Below, piece by piece: positions 35,478 to 43,888 of a stretch of 64,000 bases of DNA; within the stretch, counting starts at the first letter, position 1, and every line of letters starts with the position of its first letter. This DNA comes from Clostridia bacterium (GTDB lineage: Bacteria > Bacillota > Clostridia > Oscillospirales > CAG-272). The stretch is taken from NCBI GenBank assembly GCA_017504605.1, contig JAFVQW010000054.1, forward strand, positions 1 to 64,000, written 5' to 3'. The notes under the pieces are model-generated. The model did no database searches, was not told the origin of the DNA, and worked only from the letters and a program-made list of their open reading frames with translations. The translations under genes were made by a program, and so were the position numbers.

Positions 35478-35506
35478 ATTATACAACCTCGCGTGCAAAA
35501 AGTCAA
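35478..35506 (-). promoter_or_regulatory. Promoter of ribF-prmA-rsmE
   Basis: Minus-strand TTGACT (35501-35506), 17 bp, TATAAT (35478-35483), with a G-rich ribosome site GAGGAAGGGGGG before the start. No FMN riboswitch is present in the short leader. Confidence 0.85.
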
Positions 35507-35524
35507 CGAGCGTATTTATTTTAA

Positions 35525-35553
35525 TTGACAAAATTACCGCTTTATGCTAAAAT
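35525..35553 (+). promoter_or_regulatory. Promoter of the MFS transporter operon
   Basis: TTGACA (35525-35530), 17 bp, TAAAAT (35548-35553), back to back with the ribF promoter; the two -35 boxes are 18 bp apart. Confidence 0.82.
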
Positions 35554-35599
35554 ACCCTTGTACTTGCTTAAATTAAATAAAAGGAAGGCAAAAATTAAA

Positions 35600-36874
35600 A
35601 TGAAACTCAATTACAAGAGAACAATTCTCGTCGGATTTGCGTTCTTTCTTATCAGCGCATTCTGGCAGGCGTACGATACTATCGTACCGCTTATACTTAC
35701 GAATAAATTCCATATGGAGCAGGTTTATTCGGGAATTATTATGTCGCTTGACAATATATTCGCCGTTTTCCTTCTCCCCATTTTCGGCGCTCTTTCGGAT
35801 AAGGTGACGACCCGCCTTGGCAGGCGTACTCCGTTTATCCTCTTCGGCACGATTTTCGCCTCTATCTTCCTTGCGGTGCTCGGCTTTATTCCGTCACTGT
35901 GGGCGTTCATTTTCGTGCTTCTTCTCTGTCTGCTTTCTATGGCAACCTTCCGCTCTCCTGCGGTCGCGCTTATGCCCGACGTAACTGTTAAGCCCCTGCG
36001 CTCGAAGGGTAATGCGATAATCAACCTTATGGGAACCGCGGGCGGTATGATAGTTCTCGGTCTCAGTATGGTCTTTGCCACAAACGAGAAGGGTAAGACC
36101 GACTTCTCCGCTTATCTTATTTCGGTCAGCGTGCTTATGATTGCCGCGCTCGTCGTTTTCCTTCTTACCGTAAAGGAGCCCCTTTGGGCAAGGGAGGCGG
36201 ACGAGGCGGGTGCCGCTCTTGAGGACAAGGACGACGAGAAGTCGCTCTCGGGAGACAGAAAGCTCACGAGGTCAGAGCTTACCTCGCTTATTCTTATTCT
36301 TGCCTCGGTTGCACTTTGGTATATCGGCTACAACGCCGTAACCTCGAAGTATTCGGTTTACGCGAGCGAGGTTCTTAACGTTCCCTATAACACTACGCTT
36401 CTTATCGCACAGGGTGCGGCTATTATTGCCTACCTTCCCGTAGGTATGATTGCCTCCCGTGTTGGCAGAAAGAAGACTATTCTCGCGGGCGTTCTTATGC
36501 TTACTGTGGCCTTCGCGGCGGCGGCCTTCATCAAGGAGGGAACCTCGCCCGTAGTTATGTATATTCTCTTTGCTCTTGCGGGCATCGGCTGGGCTACCAT
36601 TAACGTAAACTCCTTCCCGATGGTCGTTGAGCTTGCCAAGGGCGGCGACGTCGGTAAGTATACCGGCTTCTACTACACCGCATCTATGTCGGCACAGATT
36701 GTAACGCCTATTCTCTCGGGCTTCTTTATTACGAAGCTCGGCTGGTGGGTATTCTTCCCCTATGCCGCAATCTTCGCGGGCCTCGCATTCGTAACTATGT
36801 TCTTCGTCAAGCACGGCGACTCCCGCCCCGAGAGACAGGGTGCGCTCGAGAGCCTCGCGGGCTCTGACGACTAA
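35600..36874 (+). CDS. MFS transporter, SLC45/sugar-transporter-like
   Basis: A 424-residue inner-membrane transporter with twelve hydrophobic segments. The start MKLNYKRTILVGF at 35600 follows AAGGAAGGC. The early DTIVPLILTNKFH segment and loop GALSDKVTTRLGRRTPFILFG are like the SLC45/GPH sugar transporters. The second half has the matching RVGRKKTI loop. A charged loop (about 190-230) separates the halves. The substrate is probably a sugar or glycoside, which is inference. The next gene encodes a GDPD, so a lipid-derived substrate is possible. Confidence 0.85.
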   Translation: MKLNYKRTILVGFAFFLISAFWQAYDTIVPLILTNKFHMEQVYSGIIMSLDNIFAVFLLPIFGALSDKVTTRLGRRTPFILFGTIFASIFLAVLGFIPSLWAFIFVLLLCLLSMATFRSPAVALMPDVTVKPLRSKGNAIINLMGTAGGMIVLGLSMVFATNEKGKTDFSAYLISVSVLMIAALVVFLLTVKEPLWAREADEAGAALEDKDDEKSLSGDRKLTRSELTSLILILASVALWYIGYNAVTSKYSVYASEVLNVPYNTTLLIAQGAAIIAYLPVGMIASRVGRKKTILAGVLMLTVAFAAAAFIKEGTSPVVMYILFALAGIGWATINVNSFPMVVELAKGGDVGKYTGFYYTASMSAQIVTPILSGFFITKLGWWVFFPYAAIFAGLAFVTMFFVKHGDSRPERQGALESLAGSDD

Positions 36875-36887
36875 GCGGAGTAAATTA

Positions 36888-37730
36888 ATGGAAGTATATG
36901 AAATAATTTTACTCGTGCTCGGTATTGCCGTCGGCATAATCGCGCTCGGAATTTTGCTCTTTCTCTTTCTCGTCAGCACACGTCGGAGCGACGGACGAAT
37001 GGAGAAGTACAAGAGCGTTAAGTTCGCGCACCGCGGACTTCACGGCGAGGGCCGTGCTGAGAATTCTATGTCTGCGTTTATGCGGGCGAGGGAGAACGGC
37101 TTCGGTATTGAGCTTGACGTGAGGCTCTCCGCGGACGGCGAGCTCGTCGTATTCCACGACAACGACCTTGACCGCGTGTGCGGAAAAGAGGGACGGGTCG
37201 CAGATTACACCGCCGCCGAGCTTCGGGAGATGAAGCTCGCGGGAACGAACGACGGCATACCCACCTTTCGCGAGGTTCTCGAGGCTATCGACGGTGCCGT
37301 TCCGCTTCTTATAGAGATTAAGTCGGATAAGGTGAAGGACGGCGTCTCCGAGCGCGTGCTCGAGGAATTAAAGGATTACCGCGGTGACTATATCGTCGAG
37401 TCCTTTAACCCCTTTATGCTCCGTAAGATAAGACGGGGCCGCCCCGATATTCTTATCGGTATACTCTCCTGCATATACAAGAAAAACGAGAAAACGCGCG
37501 GAAAGCCGCTCTATTCTCTTCTTGAAAACCTTTATCTCAACTTCCTTATGCGCCCCGACTTTATCGCCTATGAGAAGGACGGATATGCTAAGCGGAATTT
37601 GAGATTTCTCCGACACACCTACCGTGCGCCTCTTTTCGCTTGGACTATCGAGAGCGCCGAGGAGGAGGCGGCGGCTATCAGCCACGGCTTCGACAGTGTG
37701 ATTTTTGAGGGATATATTCCCGAAAAGTAA
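36888..37730 (+). CDS. Membrane-anchored glycerophosphodiester phosphodiesterase
   Basis: Hydrolyses glycerophosphodiesters to glycerol-3-phosphate and an alcohol. The start MEVYEIILL at 36888 gives a 280-residue protein with one N-terminal membrane helix (about 5-30) and a GDPD barrel. Catalytic motifs are FAHRGLHGEGRAENS (H48, R49), FGIELDVRLSADGELVVFHD (E75, D77, H90) and IEIKSDK. Close spacing (13 bp) ties it to the MFS gene. Anchored GDPDs usually trim membrane lipid head groups or lipoteichoic acid; which applies here is unknown. Confidence 0.9.
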   Translation: MEVYEIILLVLGIAVGIIALGILLFLFLVSTRRSDGRMEKYKSVKFAHRGLHGEGRAENSMSAFMRARENGFGIELDVRLSADGELVVFHDNDLDRVCGKEGRVADYTAAELREMKLAGTNDGIPTFREVLEAIDGAVPLLIEIKSDKVKDGVSERVLEELKDYRGDYIVESFNPFMLRKIRRGRPDILIGILSCIYKKNEKTRGKPLYSLLENLYLNFLMRPDFIAYEKDGYAKRNLRFLRHTYRAPLFAWTIESAEEEAAAISHGFDSVIFEGYIPEK

Positions 37731-37745
37731 ATAAAGGTTAACAAA

Positions 37746-38864
37746 ATGAAGCTTGAACTTGTTGCAACCTGCCTGTTTGGCCTCGAGAAGCTGCTCGGGC
37801 AGGAAATAGACGCGCTCGGATACGAGCGCGTCGCTACTATAAACGGGCGCGTAACCTTCCTCGGTGACGAGGAGGCGATAGCCCTGTCTAATATATTTCT
37901 TCGCTATGCCGAGCGGGTTATGATTAAGCTCGGCTCCTTCCGTGCCGAGACCTTCGATATGCTCTTCGAGGGCACGAGGAGCCTGCCCTGGCACGCCTTT
38001 ATAGGAAGGTCTGACGCCTTTCCCGTCAAGGGGCACTCTATAAAGAGTACGCTGCGCTCGCTCCCCGACTGCCAGGCGATTATAAAGAAGGCGATAGTTA
38101 AGAGCCTCGGTGAAAAATACGGTATGTCCTACTTTCCCGAGGAGGGTGTAAAATATCAGGTTGAGTTCTTCATACTTAACGACGAGGCAACGCTGATGAT
38201 TGACACCTCGGGAACGGCTCTACATAAGCGCGGCTACCGCCGCGACTCTCTCGCCGCACCCATTCGCGAGACACTCGCCGCGGCTATTGCCGCGACCTCT
38301 CGCCCGCGCCCCGACGTGCTCCTTTGGGACCCCTTCTGCGGCAGCGGTACTATTGCTATTGAGGCGGCGCGGCTTATGCTGAATATTGCACCGGGTGCCG
38401 ACCGCTCCTTTGCGGCCGAGAGCTTTCCCTTTATTGAGAAGCGACACTGGGAAGATGCCAGAGAGGAGGCGCGCGAGGGCGTGATACGCGACTCGGGCTT
38501 CGAGGTCTACGCCTCGGACATCGACCCCGCCGCCGTCGAGCTCACGGTGAAGAACGCATACCGTGCGGGGGTTGGCAAGGTCGTGCGCGGCTTTATAAAG
38601 GACGCCCGCGATATAACGAGCGGCGGCAGGCGCGGCACTATCGTTACGAACCCGCCCTACGGTGAGAGGCTCGGCTCGCTCCCCGAGGTCGAGGCACTGT
38701 ATCGGGATATAGGAAGAAAATTCCGCTCGCTCTCGCCCTGGCAGGTCTACGTGATAACCTCGCACGAGGGCTTCGAGCGCCTCTATGGCAAGAGAGCCGA
38801 TAAGGTAAAGAAGCTCTATAACGGAATGATACCCTGCTATCTTTACGAGTATTATAAAAACTAA
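37746..38864 (+). CDS. THUMP-domain class I SAM-dependent RNA methyltransferase (RlmL/YpsC-like)
   Basis: A 372-residue RNA base methyltransferase. The N-terminal ferredoxin-like/THUMP part (MKLELVATCLFGLEKLLGQEI, VKYQVEFFILNDEATLMIDTSG) is followed by LHKRGYR and a Rossmann fold with DPFCGSGTIAIEAA and the N-methyl motif TNPPYGERLG. This is the RlmL-N/YpsC family, which makes m2G in 23S rRNA in characterised members. It follows the GDPD gene by 15 bp, a common clostridial neighbour arrangement not obviously linked in function. Confidence 0.93.
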   Translation: MKLELVATCLFGLEKLLGQEIDALGYERVATINGRVTFLGDEEAIALSNIFLRYAERVMIKLGSFRAETFDMLFEGTRSLPWHAFIGRSDAFPVKGHSIKSTLRSLPDCQAIIKKAIVKSLGEKYGMSYFPEEGVKYQVEFFILNDEATLMIDTSGTALHKRGYRRDSLAAPIRETLAAAIAATSRPRPDVLLWDPFCGSGTIAIEAARLMLNIAPGADRSFAAESFPFIEKRHWEDAREEAREGVIRDSGFEVYASDIDPAAVELTVKNAYRAGVGKVVRGFIKDARDITSGGRRGTIVTNPPYGERLGSLPEVEALYRDIGRKFRSLSPWQVYVITSHEGFERLYGKRADKVKKLYNGMIPCYLYEYYKN

Positions 38865-38892
38865 CCTCGCTGATAAGGAAAGGAAAAGCAAA

Positions 38893-39309
38893 ATGACAAA
38901 GCAGGGAAGAATAGAATATTTGGTTTGTACTCTGTGCGTTTGGGTCAGCGGCTTCGTTATATACGGGCTGCTCGGCTCCATACAGCCCATTTTCAACGGC
39001 AGTGGGTGGATTTCCTTTTTAGTAATCGGCTTGGCTGGCGGGCTTTTTTTAGGCTCGATTGCATCTGCGATTATTCTTGCGGCGGTCTTTTTCAGAAAGC
39101 AGGGTATTAGCCTTAAAATAATCGCCGCGCTGCTGTGGCCGCTTACGATGGCCGTGTGTATGTACGTTGGTATATTTACATATCTTCCGTATCAGATTTA
39201 CAACGTCATAAAAATTCTGAGTATTATTCGTACAGAGAGGCAAAATCCCGAGGCAGGGGCCATTCCCGAGGCAGAGACCGCCCCAATTGATACGCAAAGC
39301 AATAACTAA
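38893..39309 (+). CDS. Small integral membrane protein of unknown function
   Basis: A 138-residue protein with three or four hydrophobic segments (about 9-30, 39-66, 72-97) and a polar, Glu/Pro-rich tail of about 30 residues (RTERQNPEAGAIPEAETAP). GGAAAGGAAAAG precedes the ATG. It is the last gene of the MFS operon and ends at a shared terminator. I recognise no family. G+C is slightly lower than in its neighbours. Confidence 0.7.
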   Translation: MTKQGRIEYLVCTLCVWVSGFVIYGLLGSIQPIFNGSGWISFLVIGLAGGLFLGSIASAIILAAVFFRKQGISLKIIAALLWPLTMAVCMYVGIFTYLPYQIYNVIKILSIIRTERQNPEAGAIPEAETAPIDTQSNN

Positions 39310-39324
39310 ATTTAAAGAAAAAGG

Positions 39325-39363
39325 AAAGAGAGCAAATCGGAAAAACCGAAATGCTCTCTTTTT
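39325..39363. terminator. Bidirectional terminator, copy 3 of the recurrent family
   Basis: Outer arms AAAGAGAGCA and TGCTCTCTTT, inner AAATCGG/CCGAAAT with the same facing AA/AA mismatches as at 8001 and 9122. It serves the 38893 gene (+) and birA (-). Confidence 0.85.
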
Positions 39364-39391
39364 GTGCGCCTTGGCACAAGGCTTTTTTATT

Positions 39392-40186
39392 TTAATCCTT
39401 TACGGTGTGCACCGAGACCTCGCCCGTGGACAGGGAAATCTCCTCGCCGCCGTCAAGGCGAAGACGTAGTGCACAGCTGTCGCTGACGCCGAGCACCTCG
39501 GCGGTGAAGCTCTCGCCCGCGCGCTCTACCGTCACGCGCCGCCCTGTGAGCATCTGGCGTGAGCGGTATTCCTCGGTGATTTCCCGCTCTCCGACAAGGT
39601 GAAGCGAGGAGTAGAACTCATCTATAAATGCGGCGGCAAAATCGGGGAGCGATACACCGCCGTAGCCCTCGCGCTCGAGCGAGGTGGCAATATCCCGTAT
39701 CTCGCGGGGAAAATCGCGCCCGAGAATATTTACGCCTATGCCGACGACGGCAAAGTCGAGGCCCCGGCCGTCTTCCGATACCTGACCCGTTGCGAGAATA
39801 CCCGCGAGCTTACGCTCGCCGAGGTATATATCGTTCACCCATTTTATAGAGGGGCGAGCACCGAATAGCCGCTCAACCGTGCGCGAGAGCGCCACGGCCG
39901 AGTAGGTTGTGAGGGATAGTGCCGCCGAGGCATCGGGCTGTCTCCCGAGGAGAAAGCTGATATAAAGCCCCAGGTCTCGCCCCGAGATAAAGCTCCGTCC
40001 GCGCCTGCCGCGCCCCGCCGTCTGCTCGCGCGCGACAAAAACCGCCTCGGTGCCGCCCTCGCGCGCGAAAATCTCGGCACGGGTGTTGGTGGAGTCGGTG
40101 GTGTCGTAAACAAATATTTGCAAATCGCGGTACTTTTCAGGAAGCGCGGCGCGAATTGCCGCCTCGGTGAGTATATCCTTGTTCAT
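39392..40186 (-). CDS. birA: Biotin--[acetyl-CoA-carboxylase] ligase, short form
   Basis: Attaches biotin to carboxyl-carrier proteins via biotinyl-AMP. The 264 residues begin directly with the catalytic domain (DSTNTRAEIFAREG, QTAGRGRRGRSFISG, KWVNDIYLGERKLAGIL, GVGINV-like VVGIGVNILG) and end in the small SH3-like domain. The N-terminal DNA-binding HTH of the bifunctional BirA is absent, so it should not repress biotin genes. It follows ileS with a hairpin in between. Confidence 0.94.
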   Translation of the reverse strand: MNKDILTEAAIRAALPEKYRDLQIFVYDTTDSTNTRAEIFAREGGTEAVFVAREQTAGRGRRGRSFISGRDLGLYISFLLGRQPDASAALSLTTYSAVALSRTVERLFGARPSIKWVNDIYLGERKLAGILATGQVSEDGRGLDFAVVGIGVNILGRDFPREIRDIATSLEREGYGGVSLPDFAAAFIDEFYSSLHLVGEREITEEYRSRQMLTGRRVTVERAGESFTAEVLGVSDSCALRLRLDGGEEISLSTGEVSVHTVKD

Positions 40187-40201
40187 AATATCTCTCTTAA
40201 A

Positions 40202-40227
40202 AGAGGGCGAGATTTTTCTCGCCCTCT
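40202..40227 (-). terminator. Hairpin terminator after ileS
   Basis: AGAGGGCGAGA (40202-40212) pairs with TCTCGCCCTCT (40217-40227). On the minus strand it is followed by a short T-run. It lies just 16 bp before the birA start, so some readthrough into birA is likely. Confidence 0.7.
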
Positions 40228-40232
40228 GAATT

Positions 40233-43200
40233 TTAAAGCTTTTCTACCGAAATGGTAACGGTCTCTCCGTTGATATTCCACTCCTTCGAGTGGGTGAGGG
40301 TGCCCTCGATAAGCTCCTCGGCGAGAGTTTCGCCGCAGATATATTCCCCGTTGCGCCTTGCAACGCCGAGAACGGTGTCGTTACCCGAGACGGCAATACG
40401 GATTTTATCCATAACCTCAAATCCCGAGTCCTTACGCATCGTCTGAATCTTCGAGATAAGCTCGCGGACGTTACCCTCCTCGATAAGCTCGGGGGTGAGC
40501 GTTTTGTCGATAACCACGGTCACACCGCGGTCGGAGAGAGACTCGTAGCCCTCCTTTTTCGTCATCTCGATAAGCAAATCGTCGCGGGTGAGGACTATAT
40601 TTGCGTCGGCGACGGTGAAGCTGATTGCTCCGTCGCGCTCGAGCGTATCCATAGCCGCGTTGCCGTCGAGGGCGGAAAGCGCCGCCTTAATGCCGCCGAG
40701 GTACTTACCGTACTTCGGGCCGACGGTGCGGAGCTGGGGCTTGAAGGAATAGGTGGTGAACTCGCGAACGCTCTCGGTGAACTCAACCGCCTTAACGTTA
40801 AGCTCCTCGCGGATAACCTCTATGAAGCTCTCGGGGAGCGTAGATTTTGCCGATACGAGCATCTTAGCCACGGGCTGACGGTTCTTGATAGCCGCGGCGT
40901 TACGGCAGGCTCTGCCGAGAACGACTATATCGATAACCGCCTTCATATTCTCCTCGAGCTCGGGGTCGATAAGCGCGGGGTCGCTCGTCGGGTACTGTGC
41001 GAGGTGAACCGACTCGACAGCCTCGGGGTCGGTGCGCACGACGAGATTTCTGTAAATCTCCTCGGTCATAAAGGGAATGAGCGGTGCGGCGAGCTTTGCC
41101 ACCGTGACGAGCGCGGTGTAGAGCGTCATATAAGCCGCAATCTTATCGCTCGGCATATCCTTTACCCAGAAGCGCTCGCGCGAGCGGCGGACGTACCAGT
41201 TCGAGAGGTCGTCAACGAAGGACTCGAGAGCTCTCGTGGACTCGGTAATCTTGTAGGCATCGAGATAGCCGTCAACAAGCCCGACGGTAGTGTTAAGGCG
41301 GGAGAGTATCCACTTATCCATTACCGAGAGGCTCGCAGGGTCGAGCGTGTAATTTTTAGGATTAAAGCCGTCGATGTTCGCGTAGAGCACGAAGAAGGCG
41401 TAGGTGTTCCAGAGCGTGCCCATAAACCTTCTCTGTCCCTCGATTACCGCATCGCCGAAGAAGCGGTTGGGCAGCCAGGGGGCGGAGTTCGAGTAGAAGT
41501 ACCAGCGGATAGCATCGGCACCGTAGGTCTCGAGCGCCTCGAAGGGGTCAACGGCGTTGCCCTTCGACTTCGACATCTTCTGTCCGTCCTTATCGAGCAC
41601 GTGGCCGAGAACGAGCACGTTCTTATATGGCGCACAGTCGAAGATGAGGGTCGAGATTGCCATAAGCGAATAGAACCAGCCGCGTGTCTGGTCTACGCCC
41701 TCGCTGATAAAGTTCGCGGGGAACTGCGAGTGGAAGATTTCCTTATTTTCAAAGGGGTAGTGCCACTGTGCAAAGGGCATCGAGCCCGAGTCAAACCAGC
41801 AGTCGATAACCTCGGGAACGCGGCGCATCTTACCCGCGCACTTAGGACAGCGAAGCGTTACGGCATCGATGAAGGGGCGGTGAAGCTCGATATTCTCGGG
41901 GCAGTCGTCGGACATAGACTTAAGCTCCTCGATAGAGCCTATGGAGTGGCGGTGTCCGCACTCGCACTCCCAGATGTTGAGGGGCGTGCCCCAATATCTG
42001 TTTCTCGACAGGCCCCAGTCCTGAACGTTCTCGAGCCAGTCGCCGAAGCGGCCCTTGCCTATACTCTCGGGAAGCCAATTAACGGTGTTGTTATTCTTTA
42101 TAAGGCTATCGCGCACGGCGGTCATCTTGATAAACCAGGTGTCGCGTGCGTAGTAGATGAGGGGCGTGTTACATCTCCAGCAGTGAGGATAGTCGTGCTC
42201 GAACTTCGGCGCCGAGAAGAGCTTGCCCGCCGCATCGAGGTCGCGAATGATGAGCGGGTCGGCATCCTTTACGAAAACGCCGCCGTAGCCTGTCTCGGCC
42301 GTAAGCTCACCCTTACCGTCAACGAACTGAACGAAGGGAAGGTCGTATTTTTTACCGACACGGGAGTCGTCCTCACCGAAGGCGGGCGCGATATGTACGA
42401 TACCCGTACCGTCGGACATCGTTACGTAGCCGTCGCATACGATGAAGTGAGCCCTCTTGCCCTGCTTCTCTGCCGCTATGCCGGCCGCCTCGAAGAGAGG
42501 CTCGTAGGCTCTGCCCTCGAGCTCCTTACCCTTCATCGTTTCGAGAACGGTATAGGCGGTCTCACCCTCCTTCGCAAGAGGTGCGAGCACCTTATCAAGA
42601 AGGGCCGTGGCCATATAATAGGTTCTGCCGTCGATGCAGGAAACCCTCGCATACTCGTCCTCGGGGTTCACGCAGAGCGCGACGTTCGAGGGGAGCGTCC
42701 AGGGGGTCGTCGTCCAGGCAAGGAAGTAGGCGTCCTCGCCGACACACTTAAAGCGTGCGACGGCCGAGCGCTCCTTCACCGTCTTATAGCCCTGGGCAAC
42801 CTCGTGAGAGGAGAGGGGAGTGCCGCAGCGCGGGCAGTAGGGAACTATCTTGAAGCCCTTGTAGAGCAGGCCCTTGTCCCAAATCTGCTTAAGCGCCCAC
42901 CACTCCGACTCGATAAAGTCGTTAGTGTAGGTGACGTAGGGGTTCTCCATATCGGCGAAGAAGCCGACGGTAGCCGAGAAATCCTCCCACATCTCCTTAT
43001 ATTTCCACACCGACTCCTTACAGTGTGCGATAAAGGGCTCGAGACCGTAGCTCTCAATCTGGTCCTTGCCGTCAATGCCGAGCTTCTTCTCAACCTCGAG
43101 CTCGACGGGAAGTCCGTGGGTGTCCCAGCCCGCCTTACGAAGCACGCGACAGCCCTTCATCGTGCGGTATCTCGGCACCATATCCTTGATTACTCGGGTG

Positions 43201-43388
43201 AGGACGTGGCCGATATGGGGCTTACCGTTCGCGGTCGGGGGGCCGTCATAGAAGGTGAAGTTCTCGCCGCCCTCGCGGGTATCGATGGTTTTCTTAAAAA
43301 TATCGTTTTCTTCCCAGAAGCGACGTGTCGCCTTCTCTCTTTCGACGAAGTTCAGGCTCGTCGGCACCTTTTCGTAGATTTCGCTCAT
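40233..43388 (-). CDS. ileS: Isoleucine--tRNA ligase, long (type 2-like) form
   Basis: Charges tRNA-Ile. The class I signature is NGKPHIGHVL and the KMSKS loop is DGQKMSKSKGNAVDPF. The editing domain lies between them, and Cys pairs such as CPRCGTP, CHRCNTP-like (CWRCNTP) and CPKCAGK mark zinc-binding regions. The 1051 residues and the opening FYDGPPTANGKPHIGHVLTR resemble the longer type 2/eukaryote-like IleRS, which includes mupirocin-tolerant enzymes. Resistance is inference. Expression is controlled by a T-box leader (43425-43660). Confidence 0.96.
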   Translation of the reverse strand: MSEIYEKVPTSLNFVEREKATRRFWEENDIFKKTIDTREGGENFTFYDGPPTANGKPHIGHVLTRVIKDMVPRYRTMKGCRVLRKAGWDTHGLPVELEVEKKLGIDGKDQIESYGLEPFIAHCKESVWKYKEMWEDFSATVGFFADMENPYVTYTNDFIESEWWALKQIWDKGLLYKGFKIVPYCPRCGTPLSSHEVAQGYKTVKERSAVARFKCVGEDAYFLAWTTTPWTLPSNVALCVNPEDEYARVSCIDGRTYYMATALLDKVLAPLAKEGETAYTVLETMKGKELEGRAYEPLFEAAGIAAEKQGKRAHFIVCDGYVTMSDGTGIVHIAPAFGEDDSRVGKKYDLPFVQFVDGKGELTAETGYGGVFVKDADPLIIRDLDAAGKLFSAPKFEHDYPHCWRCNTPLIYYARDTWFIKMTAVRDSLIKNNNTVNWLPESIGKGRFGDWLENVQDWGLSRNRYWGTPLNIWECECGHRHSIGSIEELKSMSDDCPENIELHRPFIDAVTLRCPKCAGKMRRVPEVIDCWFDSGSMPFAQWHYPFENKEIFHSQFPANFISEGVDQTRGWFYSLMAISTLIFDCAPYKNVLVLGHVLDKDGQKMSKSKGNAVDPFEALETYGADAIRWYFYSNSAPWLPNRFFGDAVIEGQRRFMGTLWNTYAFFVLYANIDGFNPKNYTLDPASLSVMDKWILSRLNTTVGLVDGYLDAYKITESTRALESFVDDLSNWYVRRSRERFWVKDMPSDKIAAYMTLYTALVTVAKLAAPLIPFMTEEIYRNLVVRTDPEAVESVHLAQYPTSDPALIDPELEENMKAVIDIVVLGRACRNAAAIKNRQPVAKMLVSAKSTLPESFIEVIREELNVKAVEFTESVREFTTYSFKPQLRTVGPKYGKYLGGIKAALSALDGNAAMDTLERDGAISFTVADANIVLTRDDLLIEMTKKEGYESLSDRGVTVVIDKTLTPELIEEGNVRELISKIQTMRKDSGFEVMDKIRIAVSGNDTVLGVARRNGEYICGETLAEELIEGTLTHSKEWNINGETVTISVEKL

Positions 43389-43424
43389 ATACAGTATCCC
43401 TTTCTTTCGGGTTTATTTAACAAA

Positions 43425-43660
43425 CAAAAAATCCGTCTCCTATATGGAAACGGAAAAATAACCACCTTTTCACATATCAAGCAATATGCGCCCCGTTACG
43501 CGGGAGCCCGCGTCGCCGCCTACCGCAATACTGCCTCGGGGCGCGGCTCGGAAGTGATTTTCACCCGTGTATACTCGGTATTGGCTCGCACCGCGGCGCG
43601 TGAGCGCCCGCCAACTCTCTTTAACCTTTCTACACAGCTACTGTCTTCGTCATAGCCTTT
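43425..43660 (-). promoter_or_regulatory. T-box riboswitch, isoleucine specifier
   Basis: On the minus strand the leader of ileS contains the stem I features AGAGAGTTGG (43620-43611) and GGTGCGAGCCA (43592-43582). A specifier ATC (43558-43556, Ile) lies in the context GTGAAAATCACTTCC. The T-box core AAAAGGTGG is at 43470-43462, and a terminator hairpin (GGAAACGG with CCGTCTCC, 43453-43433) ends in six T residues. Uncharged tRNA-Ile should stabilise the antiterminator and switch ileS on. The core is followed by TTATTTTTCCG rather than the common ACCGCG. Confidence 0.88.
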
Positions 43661-43666
43661 ATGGTA

Positions 43667-43695
43667 ATTATAATATAAATTTATTTCAAAGTCAA
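43667..43695 (-). promoter_or_regulatory. Promoter of the T-box-ileS unit
   Basis: Minus-strand TTGACT (43690-43695), 17 bp, TATAAT (43667-43672), just ahead of the T-box leader. Confidence 0.85.
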
Positions 43696-43719
43696 GAGGT
43701 AAAGGAAAATAAAAGGGCA

Positions 43720-43780
43720 GGGCAAATTTTTGCCCCGCACGCGCGGGGTGCCCACGCTTTTCTCGGCCCCCGCGCGGGGC
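43720..43780. other. Three consecutive hairpins between divergent promoters
   Basis: GGGCAAATTTTTGCCC (43720-43735), CCCCGC/GCGGGG (43733-43748) and GCCCCCGCGCGGGGC (43766-43780). They lie between the ileS and P-type ATPase promoters, where no transcript should end, so an ordinary terminator role is unlikely. They may be REP-like repeats or a protein-binding site. Confidence 0.5.
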
Positions 43781-43817
43781 TAAAAATAAATAAAGCGTTA
43801 ATTATTCGGCGACGAGG

Positions 43818-43846
43818 TTGACAATCTTTCGGGTTTTTATTATAAT
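43818..43846 (+). promoter_or_regulatory. Promoter of the P-type ATPase operon
   Basis: Consensus TTGACA (43818-43823), 17 bp, consensus TATAAT (43841-43846), 42 bp before the start codon. Confidence 0.88.
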
Positions 43847-43888
43847 TTTATTATCAAATTAATTTTAATTCATAAAGTGGGAGATAAA

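Noticed and set aside
40290..43655. A 1121-codon open frame on the plus strand opposite ileS
   Set aside because: It mirrors ileS codon structure in a G+C-rich gene, has no recognisable domain or proper start context, and the ileS frame is beyond doubt.
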